64,000 nt of DNA, from the NCBI GenBank assembly GCA_014238415.1, contig JABABA010000001.1, positions 241,895 through 305,894 of the forward strand, read 5' to 3'. The position numbers and the translations under genes are program-made. The notes under the pieces were generated by a model. That model was not told the origin of the DNA and did not search any database. It saw only the letters and a list, made by a program, of their open reading frames with translations. The stretch is from Planctomycetota bacterium. Its GTDB lineage: Bacteria; Planctomycetota; UBA1135; GCA-002686595. Every line of letters begins with the position of its first letter. Position 1 is the stretch's first letter. This document shows positions 52,452 to 61,339 of this stretch, in pieces.

Positions 52452-53162
52452 CTAAGTTCCCTGCGGCGTGCGAGAATCTCCCACCGGGAGGCCTACGATG
52501 AGCATCTTGTCCCCAATCCACCAGGGCAGGCGCACAGGAACCACTCCCAGCACCTCAAACCCCCCCTGGCGCACCTCATCCAATGCCTGGGCCCGCCCAG
52601 GCCAGATTCTGGGGCCTGCTTTTCCCCCCAGGCGGGCCAAGACCCGCCTCAGGCGCCGCCCCAAACCGCGTGGGGTCTGGCCGTGGCGATAGTCCACAAT
52701 CAGCCCACCACGGGTCACCCGGGCTGCCTCAGTCAGAAATGCCACCCGAGCCTCGCGCGACTTCACCAGATGCAGGAACCGGATGCAAACCAGGACGTCC
52801 ACGGTTCCGTTCCCCAGGGGCATGTGAGCCAGATCCCCGGCCACCAGAGGCATGCTCCAGCCCTTGGCCTGGGCCTCGCGCAACATGGGGTGAGAACCGT
52901 CCAAACCAAAAACCAGTGAGCCGGGAGCAGCCTCCCTCTCCCAAACCCCTCCCATTCGCCCGGTTCCCGAGGGAGCATCCAAGATGCACTGGGGGGAGCG
53001 ACCAAGAGCAGCGCACACCAACTTGAGGGCCCGCCCGAGGGCCCTTTGCTTGCGCAGATCCCGGCGTACACCGCGCGGGGCAGCCCAGCGCCGGTCATAG
53101 GAGCGTGCGTTCTCTGGGTCCAGATAGACGTCCAGACGCCCCTCCTGCCTGGAGTCAGCCAT
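52452..53162 (-). CDS. Class I SAM-dependent methyltransferase
   Basis: A 236-residue methyltransferase. Motif I is ILDAPSGTGRMGGV (around residue 60), motif II is VFGLDGSHPML, motif III is LVAGDLAHMPLGNGTVDVL and post-motif III is FLTEAARVTRGG. This is the Methyltransf_11/25 type fold used for small molecules such as quinones or lipids. The substrate is unknown. Its ATG at 53162 overlaps the DUF72 stop by one base, and a strong terminator follows, defining a two-gene operon. Confidence 0.88.
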   Translation of the reverse strand: MADSRQEGRLDVYLDPENARSYDRRWAAPRGVRRDLRKQRALGRALKLVCAALGRSPQCILDAPSGTGRMGGVWEREAAPGSLVFGLDGSHPMLREAQAKGWSMPLVAGDLAHMPLGNGTVDVLVCIRFLHLVKSREARVAFLTEAARVTRGGLIVDYRHGQTPRGLGRRLRRVLARLGGKAGPRIWPGRAQALDEVRQGGFEVLGVVPVRLPWWIGDKMLIVGLPVGDSRTPQGT

Positions 53163-54040
53163 CAGAACAATTCCCCCGGAGGTCTGCTTGCAGGCCCTTC
53201 AGGGTCAACCCCCCTAGCGGCGAGCAACTTGCCCAAAGCGTCTGCCGTGGCAGGTCCATGGCCGGCAAAGTGGTTGTTTGCGAAGACATAGGTCTCCCTG
53301 ACCCGGGCACACATGGGCACCAGCCAATCTGCCCAGCGCTCCAACCTCTGCTGACGATCCACCACCGGGGCATCAAAGGTTGAGGTCAAGGCATTGGTCA
53401 ACTTGCGGTCTCCTATAAGACGCACATAAATGCGATCACTTGTCAATAGATCCATATCCGAGGGAAGGGAATCAGGATGGGGCATGTAGGGCAGATCCGC
53501 CAGAACCAAAGTCACTCCTGCCTGGCGCAGAACCTCCAACAGGGGTTCGCAGATCCATTGACGATTGCGCACCTCCACCCCAAAGGCCCGGTCGGTGGGC
53601 AACTGGGCGAGAAATGGCTCCAAGCGCTCGAGAAACCGATCCAATCCGGCAAAAGCGCTCTTATTGAAGTAGGGGAACTGAAGAATCAGGGGACCCGCGC
53701 GCTCCCCTAGTGTCTCCATGGCCGCCAGGAAGGCCCGGCAATCGGAAGCCGCATGTTGCGGATGCAGCACCTTCTCCCCATCAGGTTTGGGCCCCCGACC
53801 AGCGTGCACGATCGAGCGCGGAAACTTGGCACAAAGACGAAAACCAGGGGGGCTCCGGCGTTCCCATCCCAACACCATGCGTTCGGAGGGCACGCGGTAG
53901 TAGGTCACATCCGCCTCCACCGCAGGAAAGCGTGTGGCGTAATGCCCCAGGAACTTTTCTGCAGGCAGACCATTGGGATAGAAGCTCCCCAGCCACCCCT
54001 TCTCGGACCAACTCGAAGTGCCCAGTCTCACTACTCCCAT
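53162..54040 (-). CDS. DUF72 family protein (YecE-like TIM barrel)
   Basis: A 292-residue protein of normal DUF72 length. The start GVVRLGTSSWSEKGWLGSFYP is the family signature, followed by FPAVEADVTYYRVPS, FRLCAKFPRSIVHAG, LGERAGPLILQFPY and the C-terminal VFANNHFAGHGPATA, matching the YFNNDxxGxAxxNA motif. DUF72 has a TIM-barrel fold of unknown activity. The ATG at 54040 gives a canonical N-terminus. A 28-codon upstream extension in the same frame (to 54124) is Cys-rich but unlike the family. The methyltransferase gene is coupled downstream. Confidence 0.9.
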   Translation of the reverse strand: MGVVRLGTSSWSEKGWLGSFYPNGLPAEKFLGHYATRFPAVEADVTYYRVPSERMVLGWERRSPPGFRLCAKFPRSIVHAGRGPKPDGEKVLHPQHAASDCRAFLAAMETLGERAGPLILQFPYFNKSAFAGLDRFLERLEPFLAQLPTDRAFGVEVRNRQWICEPLLEVLRQAGVTLVLADLPYMPHPDSLPSDMDLLTSDRIYVRLIGDRKLTNALTSTFDAPVVDRQQRLERWADWLVPMCARVRETYVFANNHFAGHGPATADALGKLLAARGVDPEGPASRPPGELF

Positions 54041-54229
54041 GACGCAATCCCCGCAGCTGTCCCGTCGGGTCTCAGATCGAGAGCAAAAAGGGGCCTCTTT
54101 GCAATTCCAGCAAGGATGGCCCAATGATACGCAGGATGGCCTCTAAAGCCCCTCAGGCGGCCCATACCACAGGTTTCAGATTGCATACCTCCAGTCTAAG
54201 AAGCACCCCAGGGCTCACCTCAGCGGGTT

Positions 54230-54252
54230 TTCTTGAGTTCTACGCAAGAACT
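54230..54252. promoter_or_regulatory. Overlapping inverted repeats ahead of pseudo-receiver/Fis gene
   Basis: AGTTCT (54236-54241) and AGAACT (54247-54252) form an inverted repeat with a five-base spacer. TTCTTG/CAAGAA overlap it as a second dyad. It lies about 55 bp before the regulator's ATG. The position fits an operator for autoregulation, but this is inferred from symmetry and location only. The rest of 54041-54305 is without a gene. Confidence 0.3.
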
Positions 54253-54305
54253 GCCCCCTGGAGTCTCGAAGTGAAGGGTGTCCCCCATTGGGAAACCATA
54301 CCACT

Positions 54306-54917
54306 ATGAATCATACCATTCTTGTTATTCACGACGACCCCGCAGCCCTGGCGCGCATTAGTGCACGCCTTGAGCGAGGTGGTCACGATGTTCGCAGTGC
54401 GCGCAGCGCCGCAGAAGCCCGCCGAGTCATCCTTGAGGATGATCCTGGCGTTATCCTGACACCAGTCCTGCTTTCCGACCTGCCCGCAGAACGCCCCGCT
54501 GAACACTTCCGCTCCCTGCGGAAGGACATTGGCGTGGTCCTGCTGGCCCAGGGCGCTGAGGTGGACGAAGCCGCCTCGATGCTCGATCGCAGCGCGGACG
54601 ACTTTGTCATCTGCCCCATGGAAGAGGCCAGGCTGGTTTCTGCCGTGGACCACGTCCTGGAGCGCCAGGAGTTGCAGGCACGGATCGATGGGAACCAGAC
54701 CGTGGCCCCCGTCAACGGCCCGAGCCCGACCTTCATACAGCCCGGAGAGATCCGTCATTTCGCCCACTATGAGCGCGAAATCCTGCTGCATGCCCTCTAC
54801 ACCACGGGCTGGAACGTCAAAGAAACCGCCACGCGCCTGAAAATCGGCCGGGCAACACTCTATCGCAAGATCGAGCGCTACGACCTGCGGACCCAGCGTA
54901 ACCGCCAGGCTGGCTGA
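54306..54917 (+). CDS. Pseudo-receiver plus Fis-type HTH transcriptional regulator
   Basis: A 203-residue regulator. Residues 1-118 have a response-regulator receiver layout (TILVIHDDPAALARISARL, then a helix and strand series). The key phospho-site appears changed: the first acidic pair D10-D11 is present, but the acceptor Asp position in VILTPVLLSDLP reads Pro53, the Thr/Ser in VVLLAQGAEVDEA reads Ala81, and the conserved Lys in DDFVICPMEEA reads Cys103. Residues 155-192 are a Fis/NtrC-type helix-turn-helix (ETATRLKIGRATLYRKI). There is no AAA+ domain, so it cannot activate sigma-54 by itself. The ATG at 54306 is chosen over an in-frame TTG at 54288. Confidence 0.85.
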   Translation: MNHTILVIHDDPAALARISARLERGGHDVRSARSAAEARRVILEDDPGVILTPVLLSDLPAERPAEHFRSLRKDIGVVLLAQGAEVDEAASMLDRSADDFVICPMEEARLVSAVDHVLERQELQARIDGNQTVAPVNGPSPTFIQPGEIRHFAHYEREILLHALYTTGWNVKETATRLKIGRATLYRKIERYDLRTQRNRQAG

Positions 54918-54948
54918 GCCCCTTTCGCTCGCAAAAGCCTTCCCAATG

Positions 54949-54982
54949 GAAACGGGGGCACCCCATGGGGTGCCCCCGTTTC
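54949..54982 (+). terminator. Perfect 16-bp inverted repeat, probable bidirectional terminator
   Basis: GAAACGGGGGCACCCC and its exact complement flank two bases (AT) at 54949-54982, 32 bp after the regulator stop. The stem is very stable but is followed only by TCTCG rather than a long U-tract, so termination may be bidirectional or partly Rho-assisted. Confidence 0.6.
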
Positions 54983-55087
54983 TCGTACCGGGACTGCTCA
55001 CGCAGTAGACTGACCGCCCAGGGGCCCCCTGGCGGCCCAGACGGAACCAACACCCCTCCGGGGGCGCCGTATGCCCAAGACGATTCC

Positions 55088-56389
55088 ATGAACATCCCCA
55101 GCCTCCTCTTCACATTGAGCCTCGGCCTGTCGGCGGTCGCTCCAACGATAGCCTCCCAGGCCGACAACCCTTTCCTCCCCCTCAAGAGTCAAGACGCGTT
55201 CGTGCGCGCCGAGGCGGAGGGCCTGCCAGTCCTGATCTGGTTCAGCGATCCCGAACTGCCCGCGTGCCGCCGAATGCAGCGCATCTTCCGCGAGGAGCAC
55301 CTGTTCAATTGGATCAAGAAAAACACGGTCTGCATCCAGGTGCACCCATTGGAGGAAGCCAAGCTGGCTGCCCGCTACGGCGCACAGGCTCCTCCTTGCA
55401 CCCTGCTGATTGACAGCAACCGAACAATGATCGAACGCCTCGATGGGGCTGTGAATGCTGACAAGTTCCTGAGCACCTTTGAACTTGCCCTGACAGGCCT
55501 GCGTGCCGCAGCCCTGCCTGAGGGAGAAACCGCCAATGACCCCTATGCCTGGCTGGCCTGGGCCAATCATCTCTTCACCCTGGGGAACAAGCCGGAAGAG
55601 TGCTTGGAAGCCTATATGTGGGTCCTCGACAATGCGGACAAGACCCACCCAGGTCTGCGCGCCCGCAGCCTCGAGTTCCTTCTCAAGCGCGTCGCATTCC
55701 TCAAGCTAGGTACGGACCTTGCAACTCCGCGCCTGCTGCAACGCAGGGCAGACCTGCAGCGGAGTATCCTCGCGGGAGAAGCAACGCCAAACGATGTTTT
55801 CGAGCTCACCCGCTTCAACTTCTGGCTGCGTCAAGAGATTGCCACCACGCAGTTCTTCGCTCAACTCTCAAATGACTCCCCTGCCCACCGCGCCGTACGA
55901 CAGATCCTGATCCTGCTCGACTTGGAGCAGATTGTAGCCTGGCGGCACTATGCTGCCGTGCGCGAATTGGTCCCCCAACCAAAGGAAGAGATCCTCAAGC
56001 GCCTGAAAGCTCTGAAGGACAGCCAGGAGGACCTGGAAGCCTCGCCGCCGCTCCTGACCTACGGCCTGACAGACACTCGCAGCCGCGTTGTGGCCGATGC
56101 TGCCCACCACTATGAGGTGCTGCTCGCGAGCGGACTGGGTGCACAAGCCAGCCAGCTCCTGGAAGCGGTCTCCAGCCGAATCAATACGGGTCGCGTCTAT
56201 GTGGCCTTCATGACCAAAAGCAATCGTCTTGAACTCTACGCCCTCTCCACCAGCACAGGTGAAGCCGGCCTGGAAGTACTGGGCCCCAAGGGACAGGGGA
56301 TGGTGCGCACAGCCCTGATGAGAACCGAAAATCTCGCCAAGGGGCCCGCCCCGCCACCCGAGAAATCCGACCAAGACGACGGTCGCTGA
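55088..56389 (+). CDS. Secreted thioredoxin-fold protein with helical C-terminal region
   Basis: A 433-residue exported protein with the start ATG at 55088 and a signal peptide (MNIPSLLFTLSLGLSAVAPT). Residues about 30-140 resemble a thioredoxin/DUF255-like fold: LPVLIWFSDPELPACRRMQRIF, then VHPLEEAKLAARYGAQAPPCTLLID with the cis-Pro type APPC, then a terminal helix. The usual CxxC is reduced to a single Cys in LPACRRM, so classical disulfide exchange is unlikely. The rest is TPR-like helices (DPYAWLAWANHLFTLG, ECLEAYMWVLDNADK) and ends in a charged tail. Function unknown; possibly a periplasmic scaffold. Confidence 0.7.
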   Translation: MNIPSLLFTLSLGLSAVAPTIASQADNPFLPLKSQDAFVRAEAEGLPVLIWFSDPELPACRRMQRIFREEHLFNWIKKNTVCIQVHPLEEAKLAARYGAQAPPCTLLIDSNRTMIERLDGAVNADKFLSTFELALTGLRAAALPEGETANDPYAWLAWANHLFTLGNKPEECLEAYMWVLDNADKTHPGLRARSLEFLLKRVAFLKLGTDLATPRLLQRRADLQRSILAGEATPNDVFELTRFNFWLRQEIATTQFFAQLSNDSPAHRAVRQILILLDLEQIVAWRHYAAVRELVPQPKEEILKRLKALKDSQEDLEASPPLLTYGLTDTRSRVVADAAHHYEVLLASGLGAQASQLLEAVSSRINTGRVYVAFMTKSNRLELYALSTSTGEAGLEVLGPKGQGMVRTALMRTENLAKGPAPPPEKSDQDDGR

Positions 56390-56518
56390 TCGGCTGATTG
56401 ATAAACAAACGCACCAGCAGCAGCGGCACCCAGCTGCTGCCTCTAGAGAACACCTGGAGCAGACCTTTTTGCTGGAGCGTCATCCCCAGGCCTTGTTGAA
56501 TGGGGACCCGAGCCATCC

Positions 56519-57967
56519 ATGAAGAGCCCCAAGGAGGACAAGCAGACCGTCCAGGGATTCTCGCGCAAATTCGCGGGAATCTTGGCTGCTGGCTTGATCC
56601 TGCGTTTCTTGCTCTTGGGCCTGGCCCTGCCAGTGGAGCTCCAGTCGGACGAAGCGAACTATGTGTATCTGGCCCTGGGGCTTGAGCGCTTCGGACTCTT
56701 CTTCGATTGCTACCGCTTCCTCTGGCCACCCCTCTACCCGGGGTTCCTACGACTCTGCTTCCTCCTGGCAGACGAGCAAGGCCTGCTCCTGGCGCGCAGC
56801 CTCCAAGTTCTCAGCACGCTCGCCATCGGCTGGAGCACCATGAGTATTGCGCGGCGCCTGTTCAACGATTCAGTCGCACTGGTAAGCGGCCTGCTTTGGA
56901 TCGTGCACTTGCCCTTAGCTTCCTTTTCCCACCTGCTCTGGAGCGAGTCCCTGTTCCTTGCCCTCTGGGGGCCCGCCCTTGCCCTGCTGATCGCCGCAAG
57001 CCAGGAGCCCAATCATCCGGCCCGAGGGCGCCGACTGCTGGGCTATGCCCTCTTGGCCGGAATCGGTGTACACCTCAAGGAAGCCAGCCTCTATTTGACC
57101 CCGCTTCTGCTCCTTCCCCTTGGCTGGACCCTTCGACGACAAGGAACCCATACCCTGAAGATCCTGCGGATCATCAGCCAGCCCCTGCTGCTCCTGGCCC
57201 TGATTCTGCTGCCCTGGAGCCTGCGTAATCTGGAAACCTACGGACGGTTCACGGTAGCCTCGACCCTGGGAGAGAACATCTACAACGGCCTCAACTCCAG
57301 CCACCGGAACTTTGACCTGATCCCGGTCAACACCGCCCTGCAGCGAAACAATCAGCCAATTCTCCAGGTGCGCGCGTCCCTACGCAGCAGCAACGAGAAC
57401 CTGAGTCCCTGGCCGCGGGCAGAAGAAGTGCTCAATCTGCCCGAGCGACTGGATGAAAATCGTCGCCGAGGCCTGGCCTTCACCCGCGACCATCCTGGCT
57501 GGTTCCTGCGCGGCCGCCTGCAGAAAATCAGCGATCTGGTTGCCCCTGTCAGTTTCCTGACTCGGCACCTGGCCCTGGGGCACTACCCAGCGAGCCTGAC
57601 GCGCTGGCGGACCATGCTGGTGATCTGGGCCGCGGGGGCTTCAGCATTGACCCTGCTTCTGGGTCTGATTGGTCTGGCCAGCCGTCTGCCCGCGGGTCCG
57701 GCGGCTGGGATCTTCGCACTGCAGGGCGCGTACTATCTGGCCACCGGCTCCCTGGTAGCCATGTCTCGCTTCCGCCTGCCACTGGTCCCGTTGCTGCTGA
57801 TCGGCTGCGCTAGCCTGATCTGCATGGGACTCCGCCCCCTGCCCCGGCACAGACTGATACTGGCAGCTGGCAGCAGCCTGATCCTGGTTGCTCTCTGGAT
57901 CATTGGTTGGCCCACTACATGGGGCCTGCTCAAAGCCGCCTCCAAAGGCCTGGAGGTAATCGGATGA
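56519..57967 (+). CDS. GT39/ArnT-like membrane glycosyltransferase (GT-C fold)
   Basis: A 482-residue protein with about eleven membrane helices. The first periplasmic loop has the catalytic acidic pair in QSDEANYVYLAL (D44-E45), and RFLWPPLYPGFLRL follows, both typical of ArnT/PMT-like enzymes that use polyprenyl-phosphate donors. The C-terminal RFRLPLVPLLLIG helix is also characteristic. It is smaller than the TPR-bearing homologue at 14142. Its stop overlaps the next gene's start in ATGA (57964-57967), giving a coupled unit that probably continues into the sulfatase-like gene. Confidence 0.85.
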   Translation: MKSPKEDKQTVQGFSRKFAGILAAGLILRFLLLGLALPVELQSDEANYVYLALGLERFGLFFDCYRFLWPPLYPGFLRLCFLLADEQGLLLARSLQVLSTLAIGWSTMSIARRLFNDSVALVSGLLWIVHLPLASFSHLLWSESLFLALWGPALALLIAASQEPNHPARGRRLLGYALLAGIGVHLKEASLYLTPLLLLPLGWTLRRQGTHTLKILRIISQPLLLLALILLPWSLRNLETYGRFTVASTLGENIYNGLNSSHRNFDLIPVNTALQRNNQPILQVRASLRSSNENLSPWPRAEEVLNLPERLDENRRRGLAFTRDHPGWFLRGRLQKISDLVAPVSFLTRHLALGHYPASLTRWRTMLVIWAAGASALTLLLGLIGLASRLPAGPAAGIFALQGAYYLATGSLVAMSRFRLPLVPLLLIGCASLICMGLRPLPRHRLILAAGSSLILVALWIIGWPTTWGLLKAASKGLEVIG

Positions 57968-58545
57968 GAGCCTGGCGCGGACACTTTGTTCTCATGCTGT
58001 TGATGGCAGGCCTTGTGGCCCTGCATCTGGCAAGCCACCGCAGCAACGACGAATTACGTACAGAACTGGCGCACCTGCTCCAGCCAGGGGAACAGTCCAC
58101 TGCCAGCCTACCGACCAGTCGAGACACCCTGGAAGCAATGCACATTCTTCTCAACCGCCCCCAGGGTTTTTCGCGAGCAGAGGGGCAGCAACTCAGCGAA
58201 ACCCTGCTGGCCGAGGATGATCCCCTCTTGCGCGAGTTTGCCCTGAGCATTGACCTTTGCAGGCTGTCCCGGCACACGGACTTGAACGTCCCCGCTACGC
58301 AGGAACAGCATGTGCTGGGGCGCACCCCCCCGCCCATGGATGGGCCTTGGTGGCTTGAATATGTAACCTACCGGCGCAAGGTCGGCGGCAAGCAAGTGGG
58401 CGGCCGCAGGCGTCTGGACAACTTGGAGTTACTCTGGTACCGACGAGCCCTTCGAGGCGAGAGCCCACCCCACGCAGAACTCTCAATGCGCCTGCTGAGA
58501 TCAGCACGTGAAGCTCGCGTTGGCCCCATCCCCCGAGGACAATGA
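57964..58545 (+). CDS. Small single-pass membrane protein of unknown function
   Basis: A 193-residue protein. One N-terminal helix (GHFVLMLLMAGLVALHLA) anchors a soluble, helical, periplasmic-facing domain with several Arg/Leu-rich helices (TLEAMHILLNRPQGF, QLSETLLAEDDPLLREFAL). I recognise no family. The ATG at 57964 overlaps the glycosyltransferase stop (ATGA). The end overlaps the possible GTG start of the next gene (58508), although the preferred start there is 58568. Confidence 0.65.
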   Translation: MRAWRGHFVLMLLMAGLVALHLASHRSNDELRTELAHLLQPGEQSTASLPTSRDTLEAMHILLNRPQGFSRAEGQQLSETLLAEDDPLLREFALSIDLCRLSRHTDLNVPATQEQHVLGRTPPPMDGPWWLEYVTYRRKVGGKQVGGRRRLDNLELLWYRRALRGESPPHAELSMRLLRSAREARVGPIPRGQ

Positions 58546-58567
58546 AGCGGCCCCAACGAAAACCCGC

Positions 58568-60121
58568 ATGACCATGCAATACCTCATGACACCCATTTCA
58601 GCACAACGGTTACTGGCCCTGCTCCTCCTGTCTCTGATCAGCGCCTGCAGCAATCCGGACCTGCGCCCCAATGTCCTGCTGATAACCCTGGACACCACCC
58701 GCCCAGATCATCTGAGCGTCTACGGTGGCAAGGCCAAGGTTCCCGCCATAGAGCGCATTGCGAATGAGGGCGCGCGCTTTGATCGTTGCATCTCCACCGC
58801 TGGCATCACTCCGATGTCCCATGCGTCAATTCTTTCGGGCCTCAACAACTACAACCACGGTCTGCGGGTCTTCCACTCAGACAGAGCCGGCTTCCGTTTG
58901 GCCGACGAAATCACCACCCTGCCGGAACAACTCAAGGCCAACGGCTACCAGACCGCAGCCACGGTCAGCTCCTACCCGGTCAGTGAGTTCTACCGCTTGA
59001 ATCAGGGCTTCGACCTGTTCAGCACCGGCGGAGTTACAGCTGGAGACCTGGACCTGAGCCATCAGCAGAAGCACCAGACCAGCTTCGATCAAAGAGGGCT
59101 CACCAATACGCAGCGGAGGGGCGACCTGACCGTGGACGAAGCCCTCGACTGGCTGGACGAAGCCGCTGGCAACCCCTGGATGCTGTGGGTGCACATGTTC
59201 GATGTGCACGACACCAGCGTGGTGCCGCCGCAAGCCTTCAGCGCCCAACGTGGCATCGAATATCCCACCCCTGGCACACCTATCAGGGGCGACCTCAGCC
59301 ATCAGTGGCGGGACCGCATGTACGACCCCGAGCTTGAGTGGATGGACCTCCAGATCCAGCGGCTTATCGACCAACTTGAGAAGCAAGGCGAGTGGGAGAA
59401 CACCATCGTTCTGGTCACTGCCGACCACGGGCAGGGTCTGATCGATGGACTCAAACGCCACGGTTGGGCCAAGCATCGCCTACTTTACGACTGGTCGATT
59501 CATGTGCCCCTGCTCATAAAGGCCCCTGGCATGGCAGCGGGTCAACGAATTGAGCCCCAAGTACGCACAATCGACCTGGTGCCCACCATCCTGGAACTCC
59601 TTGATCTCGGCAGTAGCACCAAACTCGATGGCAGCAGCCTGCTACCCCTTTGGAGAGGGGAAAGCGAGCCGCAGCGCCGTATCGCCTATGCCGATGCCTT
59701 GAACCTGTTAGATGACCACAGCCCAAAAGAGAAAAACCTGCCGCCACATCAGTTCGACAACCTCTTCGCCGCAAGCGACGGGCCCTGGAAGTACGTCTGG
59801 CACCAGACCAAGCCGGAGCACTCCGAACTCTACCATCTGGCCCAGGATCCGCTTGAATCCGAGAACCTCTATCGGCCAGACCACCCCGAAGCCCAGCGAC
59901 TGCACGCCTGGCTCATGGAGCGCAAGCCCGATAGGGTCCAGGCCATGGACGATTCGGTAGATGGTCCCGACGCCTCCGCCCTTCGAGCCATGGGGTACGG
60001 TGGCGACGAGGATGCTGAAGACAATTCAATCCAAGACCATGAGGACCCGAACAAGCTCGACCAAGACAATCCCAACGAAGACCCGCCGCCGGGGAAGCAG
60101 CACCAGGAGTCCGGCAGCTGA
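58568..60121 (+). CDS. Sulfatase-like lipoprotein of the alkaline-phosphatase superfamily, lacking a formylglycine Cys/Ser
   Basis: A 517-residue lipoprotein; the signal ends in LISAC (Cys27). The superfamily core is present: metal site NVLLITLDTTRPDHL (D42), KVPAIERIANEGARF, and near the C-terminal half VLVTADHGQGL and HRLLYDWSIHVPLLIKAPG. At the nucleophile site the sequence reads ITPMSHASILSGLNNYNHG. True sulfatases have C/S-x-P-x-R here, so a formylglycine cannot form; Thr81 is the likely nucleophile, as in related phosphotransferases. It is more plausibly a phospho- or sulfo-lipid hydrolase or transferase on the cell envelope. The preceding glycosyltransferase supports an envelope-glycan substrate. 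Confidence 0.88.
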   Translation: MTMQYLMTPISAQRLLALLLLSLISACSNPDLRPNVLLITLDTTRPDHLSVYGGKAKVPAIERIANEGARFDRCISTAGITPMSHASILSGLNNYNHGLRVFHSDRAGFRLADEITTLPEQLKANGYQTAATVSSYPVSEFYRLNQGFDLFSTGGVTAGDLDLSHQQKHQTSFDQRGLTNTQRRGDLTVDEALDWLDEAAGNPWMLWVHMFDVHDTSVVPPQAFSAQRGIEYPTPGTPIRGDLSHQWRDRMYDPELEWMDLQIQRLIDQLEKQGEWENTIVLVTADHGQGLIDGLKRHGWAKHRLLYDWSIHVPLLIKAPGMAAGQRIEPQVRTIDLVPTILELLDLGSSTKLDGSSLLPLWRGESEPQRRIAYADALNLLDDHSPKEKNLPPHQFDNLFAASDGPWKYVWHQTKPEHSELYHLAQDPLESENLYRPDHPEAQRLHAWLMERKPDRVQAMDDSVDGPDASALRAMGYGGDEDAEDNSIQDHEDPNKLDQDNPNEDPPPGKQHQESGS

Positions 60122-60122
60122 A

Positions 60123-61325
60123 ATGGGCAATTCACGCGCCTTCATGGGCCTTGGGTCTTGCTTGATCCTCCTGGGATTCTTGCTGAGTGCCTGCACTCCC
60201 GAGCCGCCCGACCCCCAACCCAACCAACAGGGTCAGGCATCCACCGCGGCGACCCATGGACTCGGTCACGCCGGTCGGGGCCTGGTGATCGTCAATCCAG
60301 AACGCTCGGATCGACCCTACTACCACCGCCTGGGTCCGATCAGCTACGGACAACGGCGAGAGCACACTTTCACGTTCAAGAACAAGGACTCAGAAGCGAT
60401 CACCATTCAGGCAATCCAACCTGCTTGCGCCTGCGTACGCCCCCTCTCCTTCCGCGTGACCGCCCCAGAGGTGGTAGAGGGTGCGCTCTCCAGCTCAGAT
60501 TCCATCTTGACCATTCCTGCAGGGGCCACGGCCGATCTGACCCTGCGGGTGGACACGGAACTGGTGGCCAGCGGCCAGCAGAACAAGGACAAACTGGTCA
60601 TCATACGCATGCGCTGCACATCGACAGCCACGCCCTTCTTGATGCTGGAGCTTTCTTTCAAGGTCGACCGCCTGTTTTCTCTGGGACGGGAGTCGCTCGC
60701 CCTTGGAGACATTCCGGCCAATGGGGGTGGCGGCAGCGAGGTGAACATCTTGACCGGTATTCCCGGTTCTGCGGCACGAGTGCTTGCAATTCTCTCGACA
60801 CCAAAGCGGGTGCGCGCGACCCTGGAACCCATTGCTGGCGCAGGCGAGTTGCACTGGCACCTGACAGCCGAGTTGGCACCTCCCCTACAACTCGGGCCTA
60901 TCGATGGCGAACTCGTGCTGAGCACCACCGACCGAGACGGGCTGGGCGATCAGGGGCGACTTACGATTCCCTTCCACGGAACAGTGGTGCCGGATGTGAC
61001 CATCAGCCCACACACCTTGAGTTTCTCCGCAGTGCCACAGGGAAGCGAGCAGCAACTGGAAGCAGTGCTGCGGTCCCTTCTACCGGGGCAGCGGCTCAAG
61101 GTGCACTCTCCCGTTCTACAGGGGCCAAGCGCCAAACACCTGACCTGTACTCTTGAAGCCCTGGATCCAGACGACCGGGGCCAGAGCCCCTACTGGAACA
61201 TCATCTTGACCCTGGGGGACACACATCCTCCGGGGCGCATTGATGCGGCCCTTGAAGTACAGACCAACGACCCGAACTATCCTAGCTTCAGCCGGCCACT
61301 GACCGGCCTCGTGAGAGCCCGCTAA
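60123..61325 (+). CDS. DUF1573-domain lipoprotein
   Basis: A 400-residue lipoprotein with lipobox LLSAC (Cys24). Residues about 75-170 form a DUF1573/immunoglobulin-like domain with the typical strand EHTFTFKNKDSEAITIQAIQ followed by the cysteine pair in PACACVRPL, the equivalent of the usual CGCT. A second beta-sandwich repeat follows, ending TNDPNYPSFSRPLTGLV. DUF1573 proteins are abundant envelope proteins in planctomycetes, with no defined role. It starts one base after the sulfatase-like gene's stop, so it is probably co-transcribed, and ends 14 bp from the convergent tyrS. Confidence 0.88.
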   Translation: MGNSRAFMGLGSCLILLGFLLSACTPEPPDPQPNQQGQASTAATHGLGHAGRGLVIVNPERSDRPYYHRLGPISYGQRREHTFTFKNKDSEAITIQAIQPACACVRPLSFRVTAPEVVEGALSSSDSILTIPAGATADLTLRVDTELVASGQQNKDKLVIIRMRCTSTATPFLMLELSFKVDRLFSLGRESLALGDIPANGGGGSEVNILTGIPGSAARVLAILSTPKRVRATLEPIAGAGELHWHLTAELAPPLQLGPIDGELVLSTTDRDGLGDQGRLTIPFHGTVVPDVTISPHTLSFSAVPQGSEQQLEAVLRSLLPGQRLKVHSPVLQGPSAKHLTCTLEALDPDDRGQSPYWNIILTLGDTHPPGRIDAALEVQTNDPNYPSFSRPLTGLVRAR

Positions 61326-61339
61326 AAAGAGCTTGCGCC

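Noticed and set aside
54041..54124. Cys-rich N-terminal extension of the DUF72 gene
   Set aside because: Although it contains several cysteines, the canonical DUF72 N-terminus starts at the ATG at 54040 and the extension is unlike any family member I know.
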